Below, piece by piece: positions 17,283-31,772 of a DNA stretch of 64,000 nt (positions are counted from its first letter, which is position 1; each line of letters opens with the position of its first letter). Under the pieces are notes generated by a model. That model was not told where the DNA came from. It saw only the letters and a program-made list of their open reading frames with translations, and ran no database searches. A program made the translations under genes and the position numbers. This stretch comes from Alphaproteobacteria bacterium (GTDB taxonomy: Bacteria; Pseudomonadota; Alphaproteobacteria; JAJFFI01), in the NCBI GenBank assembly GCA_030066595.1, contig JASJBI010000035.1, forward strand, positions 1 through 64,000, in the 5' to 3' direction.

Positions 17283-18113
17283 ATGCGAAAGACCCCGCTC
17301 CTAGACAACTCCCCTGCCAGGGACGCGCTTGCTGCCGCCGCGAGCCTCCTCGCTGCGGCATCCGTCTGCGCCCCCTCACCCGCTCTCGGCCAGCAACTCT
17401 GCACGGGTTACGGCGCCCAGGCACCCCGCGACATCTCCAGCCACGCCGGCGCCAACCGGATGCCGTTCACGTTGTCCCCCCCGGCGAGCCGCATGAACCT
17501 CTGCAACATCCACACCCACACCCACGCTGAGCACAAGGGACCGGGCTTCTCCATTTCGGCGGGCGACGGCAAGCACGGCGGCTGGAAGTGCAACGAATCG
17601 GCGTCCCTCTCGAAAGCAGAGCTCGCGCCGCCAAAGGGCGAGGCCAGCTTCAAGGGCGTCAAGCCGGGCGACACCCTCGAGGTGCACTGGGTCTACACGA
17701 CCTGCGACGTGGCCCCGGGCAAGACCCTCGGCTCCTGTCTCAGCGACGCCTGCGCCAACCCGCAGCTGCGCGTCGAGGCCCAGGTCTTTCTCGTGGTCAA
17801 CGACCCGAAGGCCCTGGACTTCGCGGACTTCGCCTACGCCGGCAACGTGGTGGACGGCCGGCACCAGGCCAAGGCGCTGCCGACCGGCACCGGCGCCCCG
17901 GTGGTCTACGCCGGCTCGACCACTGGCCCAAGGCACACCAATATCAAGTGCTCGCCGCTCCAGGCCACCTGGAGCGTGCGCCCCTCCTGCGCGAAGATCG
18001 ACGTCCATTCGCTGCACCGATGGGCGGCCAACGGCAACGTCTTCAAGGAGGACTACTCCCACGGCGTGCGCCAGCTGGTAACGGCGCCGCAGCTCCTCGC
18101 CCCGATCGACTGA
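17283..18113 (+). CDS. Delta-class carbonic anhydrase, exported
   Basis: Interconverts CO2 and bicarbonate with a metal (usually zinc) centre. The 276-residue protein carries a signal peptide (about 1-36), then the delta-class hallmark region MNLCNIHTHTHAEHKGPGFS (Cys74, His77, His79, His81, His84), GGWKCN and LEVHWVYTTCD (His135). Candidate metal ligands are within the His cluster. The class was defined in diatoms and has bacterial relatives. An in-frame ATG at 17226 gives an implausibly long n-region, so 17283 is used, although neither start has a strong ribosome-binding site. It closes the aspartate/glutamine island, where decarboxylation releases CO2. A weak operator-like sequence (17192-17210, sharing the AATGGCAA core) lies 73 bases upstream. 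Confidence 0.85.
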   Translation: MRKTPLLDNSPARDALAAAASLLAAASVCAPSPALGQQLCTGYGAQAPRDISSHAGANRMPFTLSPPASRMNLCNIHTHTHAEHKGPGFSISAGDGKHGGWKCNESASLSKAELAPPKGEASFKGVKPGDTLEVHWVYTTCDVAPGKTLGSCLSDACANPQLRVEAQVFLVVNDPKALDFADFAYAGNVVDGRHQAKALPTGTGAPVVYAGSTTGPRHTNIKCSPLQATWSVRPSCAKIDVHSLHRWAANGNVFKEDYSHGVRQLVTAPQLLAPID

Positions 18114-18304
18114 GGACCGGCCCGACCGAAGTCCCGGTTGTCATGTTCGGATGACGCCCGCTGCGCGGACGGTCCACATTCCCTCCGGGGGATTTTCCGT
18201 CTCAAAACGCTCCCCCGGAGCGTCTTGTGCGCTGACGCGCACCGACGGCTTCCCTCCGGGGGATTTTTGTGGCTTACGCCCGCTGCGCGGACGGTCCACA
18301 AAAA
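18114..18304. repeat. Composite direct and inverted repeats next to the tRNA gene
   Basis: A 25-base unit beginning ACGCCCGCTGCGCGGACG occurs at 18154-18178 and 18276-18300. An 18-base unit TTCCCTCCGGGGGATTTT occurs at 18179-18196 and 18250-18267. Between them is a perfect 7-bp hairpin (18207-18213 with 18217-18223). A TTTTTGTGG/CCACAAAAA inverted pair (about 18263-18304) reaches the tRNA 3' end. No gene. Confidence 0.75.
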
Positions 18305-18381
18305 TGGTGGGCCCGGCAGGACTTGAACCTGCAACCAGACCGTTATGAGCGGCCGGCTCTAACCAGTTGAGCTACGGGCCC
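18305..18381 (-). tRNA. tRNA with CAT anticodon, probably tRNA-Ile2 (lysidine type)
   Basis: A 77-base cloverleaf including an encoded CCA. The acceptor stem is GGGCCCG/CGGGCCC, the D arm includes GTAGCTCAACTGGTTAGAGC, the anticodon loop is CTCATAA on a GGCCG/CGGTC stem, and the T arm is GCAGG-TTCAAGT-CCTGC. A CAT anticodon could be initiator Met, elongator Met or Ile2. There are no three G-C pairs in the anticodon stem (against the initiator), and the GGGCCC acceptor is like Ile2 genes. The Ile2 assignment relies on later lysidine modification by TilS and is probable, not certain. Confidence 0.88.
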
Positions 18382-18453
18382 CTTGATGGGCGGGTGCCAG
18401 CGGACAGTCATAGTGGAGGCCCGGCCCCGCGACAAGCGGGAGCGACGATGCGG

Positions 18454-18960
18454 TCATCCGCCTGGTCCGGCCGGCCGGTCGCACACCATCAGCCGTGCGG
18501 GCCCAGAGGGCGTGGCAACCTCGCCATGGTCGGCAAAGCCGGCGCGGCGCAGCGCGCCCAGCGAGGCCTCATTGGACGGGTCGGGATCGGCGATCACGCG
18601 CGAGACGGAGGGAACGCGAAACGCGCCGCGCAGGAACGCGGCCAGCAGGGCGGCCCCGTGGCCGCGGCCGGTCATCCGAGAGTCACCGATGAAGTAGTCG
18701 ATGCCGCGGGTCCCCGGCGGCTGACCCGCGAAGTCTTTGTTGGGATCGGTCTGCAGGTCGTAGCACTGGAGATAGGCCAAGGGCCGGCCGGCGAGGCCCA
18801 CCAGATAGGGCCGCCAGGACGGCTCGCCCAGACCGTCGCGGATCAGGGCAAATTCACGCTCGGGGTCGCCCCACCATCGCCGCACATGGGGTGCGGCGAG
18901 CCAGCGTTCGATCAGGCCGAGATCTGAGCGGAAGAGCTTCCGGAACCGATAGCGGTTCAC
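18454..18960 (-). CDS. GNAT-family N-acetyltransferase (AAC(6')-like fold)
   Basis: A 168-residue acetyl-CoA-dependent acetyltransferase. Visible pieces: LFRSDLGLIERWLAAPHVRRWW at the N terminus, GIDYFIGDSRMTGRGHGAALL (acetyl-CoA loop of the R/Q-x-x-G-x-G/A type) and DPDPSNEASLGALRRAGF, the usual C-terminal GNAT pattern. Residues resemble the aminoglycoside 6'-acetyltransferase/IucB branch, but substrate cannot be assigned and resistance should not be assumed. GTG at 18960 (GGGAG upstream) is preferred. An ATG at 19050 would add 30 residues and overlap the L,D-transpeptidase gene by 29 bases without a ribosome-binding site. Confidence 0.82.
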   Translation of the reverse strand: MNRYRFRKLFRSDLGLIERWLAAPHVRRWWGDPEREFALIRDGLGEPSWRPYLVGLAGRPLAYLQCYDLQTDPNKDFAGQPPGTRGIDYFIGDSRMTGRGHGAALLAAFLRGAFRVPSVSRVIADPDPSNEASLGALRRAGFADHGEVATPSGPARLMVCDRPAGPGG

Positions 18961-19021
18961 GTATCGAGGAACTCCCAGGGCTTCTGGCCTTGCCTTGTCG
19001 TGGAACGGCCTACGGCTGGCA

Positions 19022-19528
19022 TCAGGCACGGATCTCGATGGGTGTGCCATTCGGTACCGCGCGCCAAATTTCTCGCATTTCCTCGTTCGTCACGGATATG
19101 CAGCCATTGGTCCAGTCGATCCAGCGGTGTAGGCGGCCGATCCAGCCAAAGCCATTTCGAATGCCATGGATCATGATATCGCCGCCGGGATTGGCACCCC
19201 GTTCACGCGCACGAGCTTTGTCATCGCTGTTCGGATAGGAGATGTGCAGCGAGAGATGAAATGCGCTGTTTGGATTGCGCCAATCGATCCGGTATTTGCC
19301 TTCCGGCGTGCGTTCGTCGCCCTCACGTTGTTTGTGTCCGAGCGGGACGCCTCCGAGCGAGACCGGGTAGGTCTTTAGCAGCTTCCCATCGGCATAGAGA
19401 ATCAGCTCCCTGTTGCCTTTTAGCACAACCACGCTGTCGGCCTTTGCGCCCGCCGGCAAGGACGTCATCGGCCAGAACCGGTATGTCGCAAGCCCTGTGA
19501 AAGCAACAAGAAGTGCCACCACGATCAC
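19022..19528 (-). CDS. L,D-transpeptidase (YkuD domain)
   Basis: A 168-residue envelope protein with an N-terminal membrane anchor ([16 protein letters not shown]) and a YkuD catalytic domain. The active-site signature is present as [11 protein letters not shown] followed by [12 protein letters not shown], with the nucleophilic cysteine in NGC. Such enzymes form 3-3 peptidoglycan cross-links or attach proteins to peptidoglycan. The GTG at 19528 is used; the frame stays open upstream with basic residues, so a slightly longer N terminus is possible. It lies downstream of rpoD on the same strand (73-base gap). Confidence 0.88.
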   Translation of the reverse strand: MIVVALLVAFTGLATYRFWPMTSLPAGAKADSVVVLKGNRELILYADGKLLKTYPVSLGGVPLGHKQREGDERTPEGKYRIDWRNPNSAFHLSLHISYPNSDDKARARERGANPGGDIMIHGIRNGFGWIGRLHRWIDWTNGCISVTNEEMREIWRAVPNGTPIEIRA

Positions 19529-19601
19529 TCGACCAGGGCGAACTCCAGCTCGTAGGTTCGGAGATGAGCTTGGCGCAATGGTGCGGGGCTCTAAGGCTGG
19601 A

Positions 19602-21584
<1,983 letters not shown>

Positions 21585-21666
21585 GCCCTACCTGCCAGAA
21601 ATAACAACACGACAGCGCAGGCTGCGCGGGCTCCACGCGCCTTGGGCCGTCATCCGCTCCCCTCGG

Positions 21667-23526
21667 TCAACCCTCCGGCGGTCTCGCCCGGGTTGCCTGG
21701 TCAAAATCTTCGTCTCCCCAGTCCGCGTCATTGGTGCGCAGTTGCTGCTCGCGCACCCGTTCGAGATAGACCCGGTTCTGGCTCGTGGGCTCGTCGGTCA
21801 GCGCCCGAACCGCCGCATCTATCTCGGCTCCGAACTCGCGCCTGCGGTGATAGCGTTCGAACAGCTCCAGCCATCCCCGCCTGGCCTTTTCGAGGTTGCC
21901 ACCCGGTCGCGCGAAAACGCCGTGCTCGTATACTGCGCCGCAAAGCAGTTTGCCCAGAAGCCCGGAGAAACCCTGTCCTATCAGGTGGCTTTGCAGGTCT
22001 GCTGTGTCAACCCCTGAACCAAGGCTCTTTAAGATTTCCTGCCTAAGCTTGTCAAGCTCCGGAGCATCCAGCCTGACCATGCCCAGGGCCTCGCCGAACT
22101 CGGCCATGAGGTCGGGGTGGTTCAGCAAGGTTGCGAGCAAGAGCTGTTGCTGGCGCAACCTCAGGATGTCCAGATTTCCATCTGCTTGCAAACCCAGGGC
22201 GTGGACCGGCCGGCCCTCGTCGCGTACGCCCCGCCGCCCCCTCTGGCGGCGGCCGCTGCCGAACGCCGAGTCGAGCCGGGCCTCGAACTCGCCAAGATAA
22301 TATTCCTGAACAGCACGATCCGCGATCGCATAGGCATGGCTGCGCAGGGCGGCGCGGATCCCGGCGCGGCGTTCGGGCGTGTCCGCCGGCTGCCTTCCGG
22401 CCACCATCCGCCAGACCACGTCAACGAGCGCTTGCGCCCGGTCGAGAACGGCCTGCACGGCACCTGGCCCGAGGGCCCGAATCAGGCTGTCCGGATCCTC
22501 GCCCGCGGGCAACAGCGCAAAGCGCAGCGATTTGCCCGGTTTCAGGAGGGGCAGCGCCCGCTCCGCCGCCCGCGCCGCGGCCCGCCCGCCGGCGGCGTCG
22601 CCGTCGAAGCACAGGATGGGCTCGTCGACCAAACGCCAGAGCAGCTCGATCTGAGTCTCGGTCAATGCCGTGCCCAGCGGCGCCACCGCGCCGGTGAAGC
22701 CCGCCTGATGCAGGGCGATCACGTCGGTATAGCCCTCGGTGACCACGATCTCCTTGCCGTCCCGCGCCGCCGCCCAGGCCTTGTCCAGGGCGTAGAGCAG
22801 CCGCCCCTTGTGGAAGAGCGGCGTGTCGGGCGAGTTCAGGTATTTCGGGGCTTTCTCGCGTTCGGCCAGCAGGCGGCCGCCGAAGGCGACCACGCGGCCG
22901 CGCCGGTCGGTGATGGGAAAGATGACGCGCCCGCGGAACCGGTCATAGGTCGGCCGGTTGTCCTCGGGCCGGATGATCAGCCCGGCCTCGAGCAGCAGGG
23001 CCTCGCCGAAGCCCTGGCCCATCAGGGCGATCTTGATTCCGTCCCGCCGGTCCGGGGCGAAGCCCAGCCGGAAGCGCGCAATGGTGCCGTCGTGGAGGCC
23101 GCGGCCGACGAGATAGTCCCGCGCCGCCCGGCCGTCCTGAGAGGCCAGATTGCCCGCGAACCAGACGCAGGCGGCCTCCAGAACCTCGTAAAGGGTCTTG
23201 GCCTTCTCGGCCCGGGCGCGCTCCTGGGGCGTGGCCTTGGGGACCTCCAGCCCGGCCTCGCCCGCCAGCCGCTCGACCGCTTCCGGGAAGGACAGGCCCT
23301 CGGCGCGCATGACGAAGCCGATCACGTCGCCATGGGCGCCGCAGCCAAAGCAGTGGAAGAAGCCCTTCTCCTCGGTCACGGTGAAGGACGGTGTCTTCTC
23401 GTTGTGGAAGGGGCAGAGGCCCGAGTGCTCGCGCCCGCGCTTGACCAGCTTGACCCGCCGGCCGACCACGTCGGCCAACGACAGGCGCGCGCGAAGCTCG
23501 TCGAGGAACTGCGGCGGGAACGCCAT
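21667..23526 (-). CDS. dnaG: DNA primase DnaG
   Basis: Synthesises RNA primers at the replication fork. 619 residues from the ATG at 23526, chosen because MAFPPQFLDELRARLSLADVVGRRV is the normal family N terminus. An N-terminal zinc-binding domain has CPFHNEKTPSF and FHCFGCGAHGD. The TOPRIM catalytic core includes VVTEGYTDVIALHQAG and ILCFDGDAAGGRAAARAAE. A C-terminal DnaB-interaction region follows a variable linker rich in Arg and Gly. It lies upstream of rpoD on the same strand and 108 bases downstream of the yqeY-like gene. Confidence 0.97.
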   Translation of the reverse strand: MAFPPQFLDELRARLSLADVVGRRVKLVKRGREHSGLCPFHNEKTPSFTVTEEKGFFHCFGCGAHGDVIGFVMRAEGLSFPEAVERLAGEAGLEVPKATPQERARAEKAKTLYEVLEAACVWFAGNLASQDGRAARDYLVGRGLHDGTIARFRLGFAPDRRDGIKIALMGQGFGEALLLEAGLIIRPEDNRPTYDRFRGRVIFPITDRRGRVVAFGGRLLAEREKAPKYLNSPDTPLFHKGRLLYALDKAWAAARDGKEIVVTEGYTDVIALHQAGFTGAVAPLGTALTETQIELLWRLVDEPILCFDGDAAGGRAAARAAERALPLLKPGKSLRFALLPAGEDPDSLIRALGPGAVQAVLDRAQALVDVVWRMVAGRQPADTPERRAGIRAALRSHAYAIADRAVQEYYLGEFEARLDSAFGSGRRQRGRRGVRDEGRPVHALGLQADGNLDILRLRQQQLLLATLLNHPDLMAEFGEALGMVRLDAPELDKLRQEILKSLGSGVDTADLQSHLIGQGFSGLLGKLLCGAVYEHGVFARPGGNLEKARRGWLELFERYHRRREFGAEIDAAVRALTDEPTSQNRVYLERVREQQLRTNDADWGDEDFDQATRARPPEG

Positions 23527-23634
23527 GACCACCCTAGTATCGAATCGCTCTTCCGATCGTCGTCCCCGCGCCGACGGGCATCCCGGAGTGTAACAGGTTT
23601 TGCCGTGGTGGAGGCGGCCGATCAAGCGCCGCGT

Positions 23635-24102
23635 TCAGGCGAGCCGCTGCTTGACCGCGGCGCTCGCCTTGGCGAAGTCCATCTGGCCGGCATAGCGCTC
23701 GCGCAGGAGGCCCATGACCCGGCCCATATCCTTGATGCTCGCGGCCCCGGTTTCGGAGACCAGATCGGTCACGACCTTGGCGATCTCGTCCTCGGACATC
23801 TGCTCGGGCAGGAAGCCCTCGATGATCGCGATCTCCTCGCGCTCCTGCTGGGCAAGATCGTCGCGGCCGCCCTTCTCGTAGAGCGCGATGCTGTCCCGGC
23901 GCTGTCTGATCATGGTCTGTAGCATGGCCATGATCTCGTCGTCGTCGATGTTCTCGACCCCGCCGCCCTTGCCGCGCGCGGCGATGTCTCGATCCTTGAG
24001 CGCGGCCCGGATCAACCGCAGGGTCGCCACGGCGCGCTGCTGTTTGGCTTTGGTCGCGTCCCTGAGCGCCTGGTTCAGCCGCTCGCGCATGGACTCAGGC
24101 AT
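23635..24102 (-). CDS. GatB/YqeY domain protein
   Basis: A 155-residue cytosolic protein homologous to the tRNA-binding tail domain of GatB, as a stand-alone YqeY. The pattern MRERLNQALRDATKAKQQRAVATLRLIRAALKD followed by LPEQMSEDEI and GMRxMGxLM-like KDMGRVMGLL is characteristic. Its biological role is not settled; a link to charged-tRNA handling has been proposed from domain similarity. An ATG at 24090 (four codons in) is an alternative start. It is divergent from carA and precedes dnaG-rpoD, as in many alphaproteobacteria. Confidence 0.92.
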   Translation of the reverse strand: MPESMRERLNQALRDATKAKQQRAVATLRLIRAALKDRDIAARGKGGGVENIDDDEIMAMLQTMIRQRRDSIALYEKGGRDDLAQQEREEIAIIEGFLPEQMSEDEIAKVVTDLVSETGAASIKDMGRVMGLLRERYAGQMDFAKASAAVKQRLA

Positions 24103-24372
24103 GACGTGAACCGAATCAATTCCGGGAAAACCCGGAGCCTAGCGGATTCGCTCGCAAAAGGCAAAACTCGACCGGCAAGCTAACTCTCTGAAAAAGGGCC
24201 ATTTTTCACAAGGGTTTTCGCTTGACGCTCAGGGCGCCATTGCCTATCACTCCGGCGATTTGGCTATCATCGGTTACGATTGAGCTGTCCCGGACGGGAC
24301 GGCGACGGACGCAGGTCGGGGAACTTGGCGCAACCGAGCCGTTCCCTCAACCGGCGGAGGAATTTGCCACGT

Positions 24373-25614
<1,242 letters not shown>

Positions 25615-25617
<3 letters not shown>

Positions 25618-25629
25618 TGCCCAAGCGCA
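25615..25629 (+). repeat. 15-base direct repeat, left copy (duplicated carB start)
   Basis: TGATGCCCAAGCGCA, identical to 26226-26240 at the real carB start. Beyond the identity the encoded residues remain similar (MPKRMDLYS here, MPKRTDIES at carB). Confidence 0.8.
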
Positions 25630-25680
25630 TGGATCTCTACTCCGCGTTGACTGGTCGCGCGAGAAGACGCAATGCCACCC

Positions 25681-25790
25681 CCACCCCATCCCTCCCCCCT
25701 CAAGGGGGAGGGCGTTATGATGTGCGCGAAACTCACCCGATCTCCCCTCCCCCCTCGTGGGGGAGGGTCAGGGTGGGGGGGTCAGGTAGA
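25681..25790. repeat. Paired palindromic repeats (CCCTCCCCC/GGGGGAGGG)
   Basis: Two perfect 9-bp stem-loops, 25690-25698 with 25704-25712 and 25745-25753 with 25759-25767. They are flanked by CCCCACCCC-like and GGGTGGGGG sequences that can pair with each other. Such G/C-run palindromes are dispersed in many alphaproteobacterial intergenic regions. Confidence 0.75.
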
Positions 25791-25816
25791 ACGCATTCCG
25801 CAGATGAACGGACCAA

Positions 25817-26152
25817 ATGCCGTCAGACCGAGCCAGAGATCTGCGCAAGAACCCAACCGAAGCTGAGAAACTGCTGTGGTCTCGGCTCCGTCTCCGGCAG
25901 ATCGGCGGTGTCCGCTTCCGACGACAAGTGCCGATCGGCCCTTATGTCGTCGACTTCGCGTCGCATGAAGCCAAGCTCATTATCGAAGTGGACGGCGGTC
26001 AGCATGCTAGCAACCAGGAGATGGATGGGCGGAGGACGCGCTGGCTCGAATCCGAGGGGTACCGGGTCATTCGTTTCTGGAATAACGAGGTGCTGGCCAA
26101 TACTGAGGCTGTGCTTCACTCAATTGACGACTGCCTTAGTTCTGCCTCCTAA
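25817..26152 (+). CDS. DUF559 domain protein (Vsr/PD-(D/E)XK-like endonuclease)
   Basis: A 111-residue protein that is almost entirely a DUF559 domain: RARDLRKNPTEAEKLLW at the N terminus, then VRFRRQVPIGPYVVDFA, KLIIEVDGGQH and RVIRFWNNEV. The D...E-x-D pattern (VVDFA, IIEVDG) corresponds to the catalytic core of very-short-patch-repair-type nucleases. No biochemical role is established for stand-alone members. It lies inside the insert that separates carA from carB, next to the paired palindromes, with its own ATG but no obvious promoter. It probably reads through from carA and may be what mobilised the insert (inference). Confidence 0.85.
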   Translation: MPSDRARDLRKNPTEAEKLLWSRLRLRQIGGVRFRRQVPIGPYVVDFASHEAKLIIEVDGGQHASNQEMDGRRTRWLESEGYRVIRFWNNEVLANTEAVLHSIDDCLSSAS

Positions 26153-26227
26153 ACCCTCACCTCGAGGCGCCACCCTAAAGACCTGCGCCAAGCCTCCCTG
26201 TTTCCCCGCCTCTGTGGTTGGTATCTG

Positions 26228-29497
<3,270 letters not shown>

Positions 29498-29577
29498 CAT
29501 ACCCATACTAGCGTTAACCAAGAATAACAGGCCCGAATCGGCGAAGTCCGCCGTTTCGGAAGAGAAGGATGTGATTG

Positions 29578-30051
29578 ATGGAACGTGTCCCAATGACCGC
29601 GGATGGCTATGCCCGTCTAGAGGAAGAGCTGCGCACGCTGAAGACCATCGAGCGGCCGGCGGTCATCAAGGCCATCGAGCAGGCCCGCGAACACGGCGAT
29701 CTGTCGGAGAACGCGGAGTATCAGGCCGCACGCGAGCGGCAGAGCTTTATCGAGGGGCGCGTCGCCGAGCTCGAGGACAAGACCCGGCGCGCCGAGGTCA
29801 TCGACGTCAGCAAGCTGTCGGGCAAGCAGATCATGTTCGGCGCCACCGTGACGCTGGTCGACCAGGACACCGACGAGAAGATCAAGTACCAGATCGTCGG
29901 CGCGGACGAGTCCGACATCAAGAAGGGGCGGCTGTCCGTGTCCTCGCCGCTGGCCCGCGCGCTGATCAGCAAGGAAGTCAGCGACACCGTCGAGGTGACC
30001 ACGCCCGGCGGCGGCAAGTCCTACGAGATCCTCAAGGTTCAGTACAAATAG
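29578..30051 (+). CDS. greA: Transcription elongation factor GreA
   Basis: Stimulates transcript cleavage in backtracked RNA polymerase. 157 residues from the ATG at 29578 (AAGGA 8 bases upstream). N-terminal coiled coil with the catalytic acidic tip [11 protein letters not shown] near residues 41-51; C-terminal FKBP-like domain ending [10 protein letters not shown]. It follows carB by 80 bases on the same strand, a common alphaproteobacterial neighbourhood, and converges on the Lrp-type gene. Confidence 0.98.
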   Translation: MERVPMTADGYARLEEELRTLKTIERPAVIKAIEQAREHGDLSENAEYQAARERQSFIEGRVAELEDKTRRAEVIDVSKLSGKQIMFGATVTLVDQDTDEKIKYQIVGADESDIKKGRLSVSSPLARALISKEVSDTVEVTTPGGGKSYEILKVQYK

Positions 30052-30066
30052 GCTTGGCTGAGAGCC

Positions 30067-30543
30067 CTATCTGGCGTCGACCGGCACGCCCGGCAACCGC
30101 TTCGACGTGCGGATGGCCAACGCCGTCTTGACGTGGTTGACATTCGGCGCGGCGGTCAGCTCGGTGGTCAGAAAGCGCTGATAGGCGTCCCAGTCCTCGG
30201 CCACGATCTTGAGCAGGAAGTCGGTCTCGCCGGCCAGCATGTAGCACTCCCGGACATTCGGCCAGGTCTTGACCAGATCCTCGAAGGCCTTGAGGTCGAC
30301 TTCCGCCTGGCTGCTGAGCCCGACATGCGCGAACACGGTGACCCGGAAGCCCAGGTGCTCGGGATTGATGTCGGCGTGATAGCCGCGGATATAGTCCGCC
30401 TCCTCGAGAGCCCGGACCCGGCGCAAACAGGGCGGCGCCGAGATGCCGGCACGCTTGGCGAGTTCCACATTGGTGATGCGACCGTCCTCCTGCAGATCCC
30501 GCAGAATCCGCCGGTCGATCCGGTCGAGCTTGACCTGACGCAT
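30067..30543 (-). CDS. Lrp/AsnC-family transcriptional regulator
   Basis: A 158-residue feast/famine regulator: N-terminal winged helix-turn-helix (LDRIDRRILRDLQEDGRITNVELAKRAGISAPPCLRRV, about 6-44) and a C-terminal AsnC/RAM amino-acid-sensing domain (FRVTVFAHVGL to end). Such proteins bind DNA as octamers or dimers and respond to amino acids such as leucine. The target is not evident. It converges on greA (15-base gap) and is divergent from the ELM1-like gene with about 150 bases between starts. Confidence 0.94.
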   Translation of the reverse strand: MRQVKLDRIDRRILRDLQEDGRITNVELAKRAGISAPPCLRRVRALEEADYIRGYHADINPEHLGFRVTVFAHVGLSSQAEVDLKAFEDLVKTWPNVRECYMLAGETDFLLKIVAEDWDAYQRFLTTELTAAPNVNHVKTALAIRTSKRLPGVPVDAR

Positions 30544-30692
30544 CGATTCCCCCTCGCGATGAGTAACAAATCACAAGATTTGCGAAATAATATTACAGAG
30601 AAACGCATGTTGGTCGACCTTATGTGTGCCGCTTGTCATCGCCGCGCGCGGGTGGCATGAAACGCCGAGACATGAACCAAGGAAGGCTTGCG

Positions 30693-31700
30693 GTGTCGAC
30701 AGTCCCTTGCTGGGTCGTCACGGAAGGCCACGACGGCATGGAGAGCCAGGCCCGCGGCCTGGCCGAGGCCACCGGCCTGGCGCATGACGTCAAGCGCGTG
30801 CGCCTGCGGCTGCCATGGACGCATCTGCCGGCCAGCCTGCTGGTGCCGCCCCTGGGCGCGGTCACGCCCGACAGCGACCGCCTGTCACCGCCCTGGCCGA
30901 GATTGCTGATCACCTGTGGCCGCCGCAGCACCGGCCTCTCGATGGCCGTCCGCAAGGCAAGCGAGGGCGCGACCTTCACCGTCCATATCCAGGACCCGCA
31001 GATCGATCCCCGGCATTTCGATCTGGTGGTGATTCCGGCCCATGACCGGCTGCGCGGGCGCGCGACAGGCGACAATATTCTGGTCAGCCAGGCGGCCCTG
31101 CACCGGGTAACGCCCGCGCGCCTCGCCGAGGAGGCGGCGCGGTTCCCGGATGATTTCGCCGATCTGCCCCGTCCTCGGATCGCCGTCCTGATCGGCGGCA
31201 GCAATCGATACTACCGGCTGTCCGCCGCCCATATGCGCGAACTGGTGGCGCAGCTGGCAGGCCTGGCGCGGAAGCACCGCGCGGGCCTCTTGGTCACCGC
31301 CTCTCGCCGCACCGGGGACGAAAACCGGGCCATCCTGCAGGCCGGGCTCGAGGGGCTTGCGGCGCGTCTGTGGGACGGCGCCGGCGCGAACCCCTACTTC
31401 GCCTATCTGGCGGCGGCCGACGCGATCGTCGTCACCTGTGATTCGGTCTCCATGGTGTCCGAGGCCTGCGCCACCGGCAAGCCGGTCTATGTGGTCGACC
31501 TGGAGGGCGGCTCCCCCCGCTTCGAGTCGTTCCACGGGGCCATGCGCGCGGCCGGCTGCACCCGCCCCTTCACGGGCGCCTTGGAACACTGGACCTATAC
31601 GCCGCCGGACGACACCCTGCGCATCGCCCGGGAGGTGCTGCGCCGCATGGGTCCGGTCACGGCGGAGGCCGGGAGCCCGGCCGTGGCGTCGCAGCTGTAA
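30693..31700 (+). CDS. Mitochondrial-fission ELM1 family protein (DUF1022)
   Basis: A 335-residue protein of the family named after plant ELM1, with a glycosyltransferase-B-like fold. Recognisable pieces: WVVTEGHDGMESQARGLAEA at the N terminus, FTVHIQDPQIDP, FDLVVIPAHD, PRIAVLIGGSN and ADAIVVTCDSVSMVSEA. The bacterial function is unknown. GTG at 30693 is chosen because GGAAGG lies 6 bases upstream; ATGs at 30672 and 30657 are alternatives that add 7 or 12 residues. It precedes the next gene by 72 bases on the same strand and is probably co-transcribed with it. Confidence 0.85.
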   Translation: MSTVPCWVVTEGHDGMESQARGLAEATGLAHDVKRVRLRLPWTHLPASLLVPPLGAVTPDSDRLSPPWPRLLITCGRRSTGLSMAVRKASEGATFTVHIQDPQIDPRHFDLVVIPAHDRLRGRATGDNILVSQAALHRVTPARLAEEAARFPDDFADLPRPRIAVLIGGSNRYYRLSAAHMRELVAQLAGLARKHRAGLLVTASRRTGDENRAILQAGLEGLAARLWDGAGANPYFAYLAAADAIVVTCDSVSMVSEACATGKPVYVVDLEGGSPRFESFHGAMRAAGCTRPFTGALEHWTYTPPDDTLRIAREVLRRMGPVTAEAGSPAVASQL

Positions 31701-31772
31701 CTTTGCCGATCCGGCGTTCGGCGCTATAACCGCGCGCGGCACGGCCGTCCCCCAGCCCGCGACGAGGAGTTC

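Noticed and set aside
18305..18381. Initiator or elongator tRNA-Met reading of the CAT anticodon
   Set aside because: The anticodon stem lacks three consecutive G-C pairs of the initiator and the GGGCCC acceptor resembles Ile2; elongator Met is not fully excluded.
18454..18960. Aminoglycoside resistance gene
   Set aside because: The AAC(6')-like fold is shared by many acetyltransferases; no mobile context or specific substrate residues could be confirmed.
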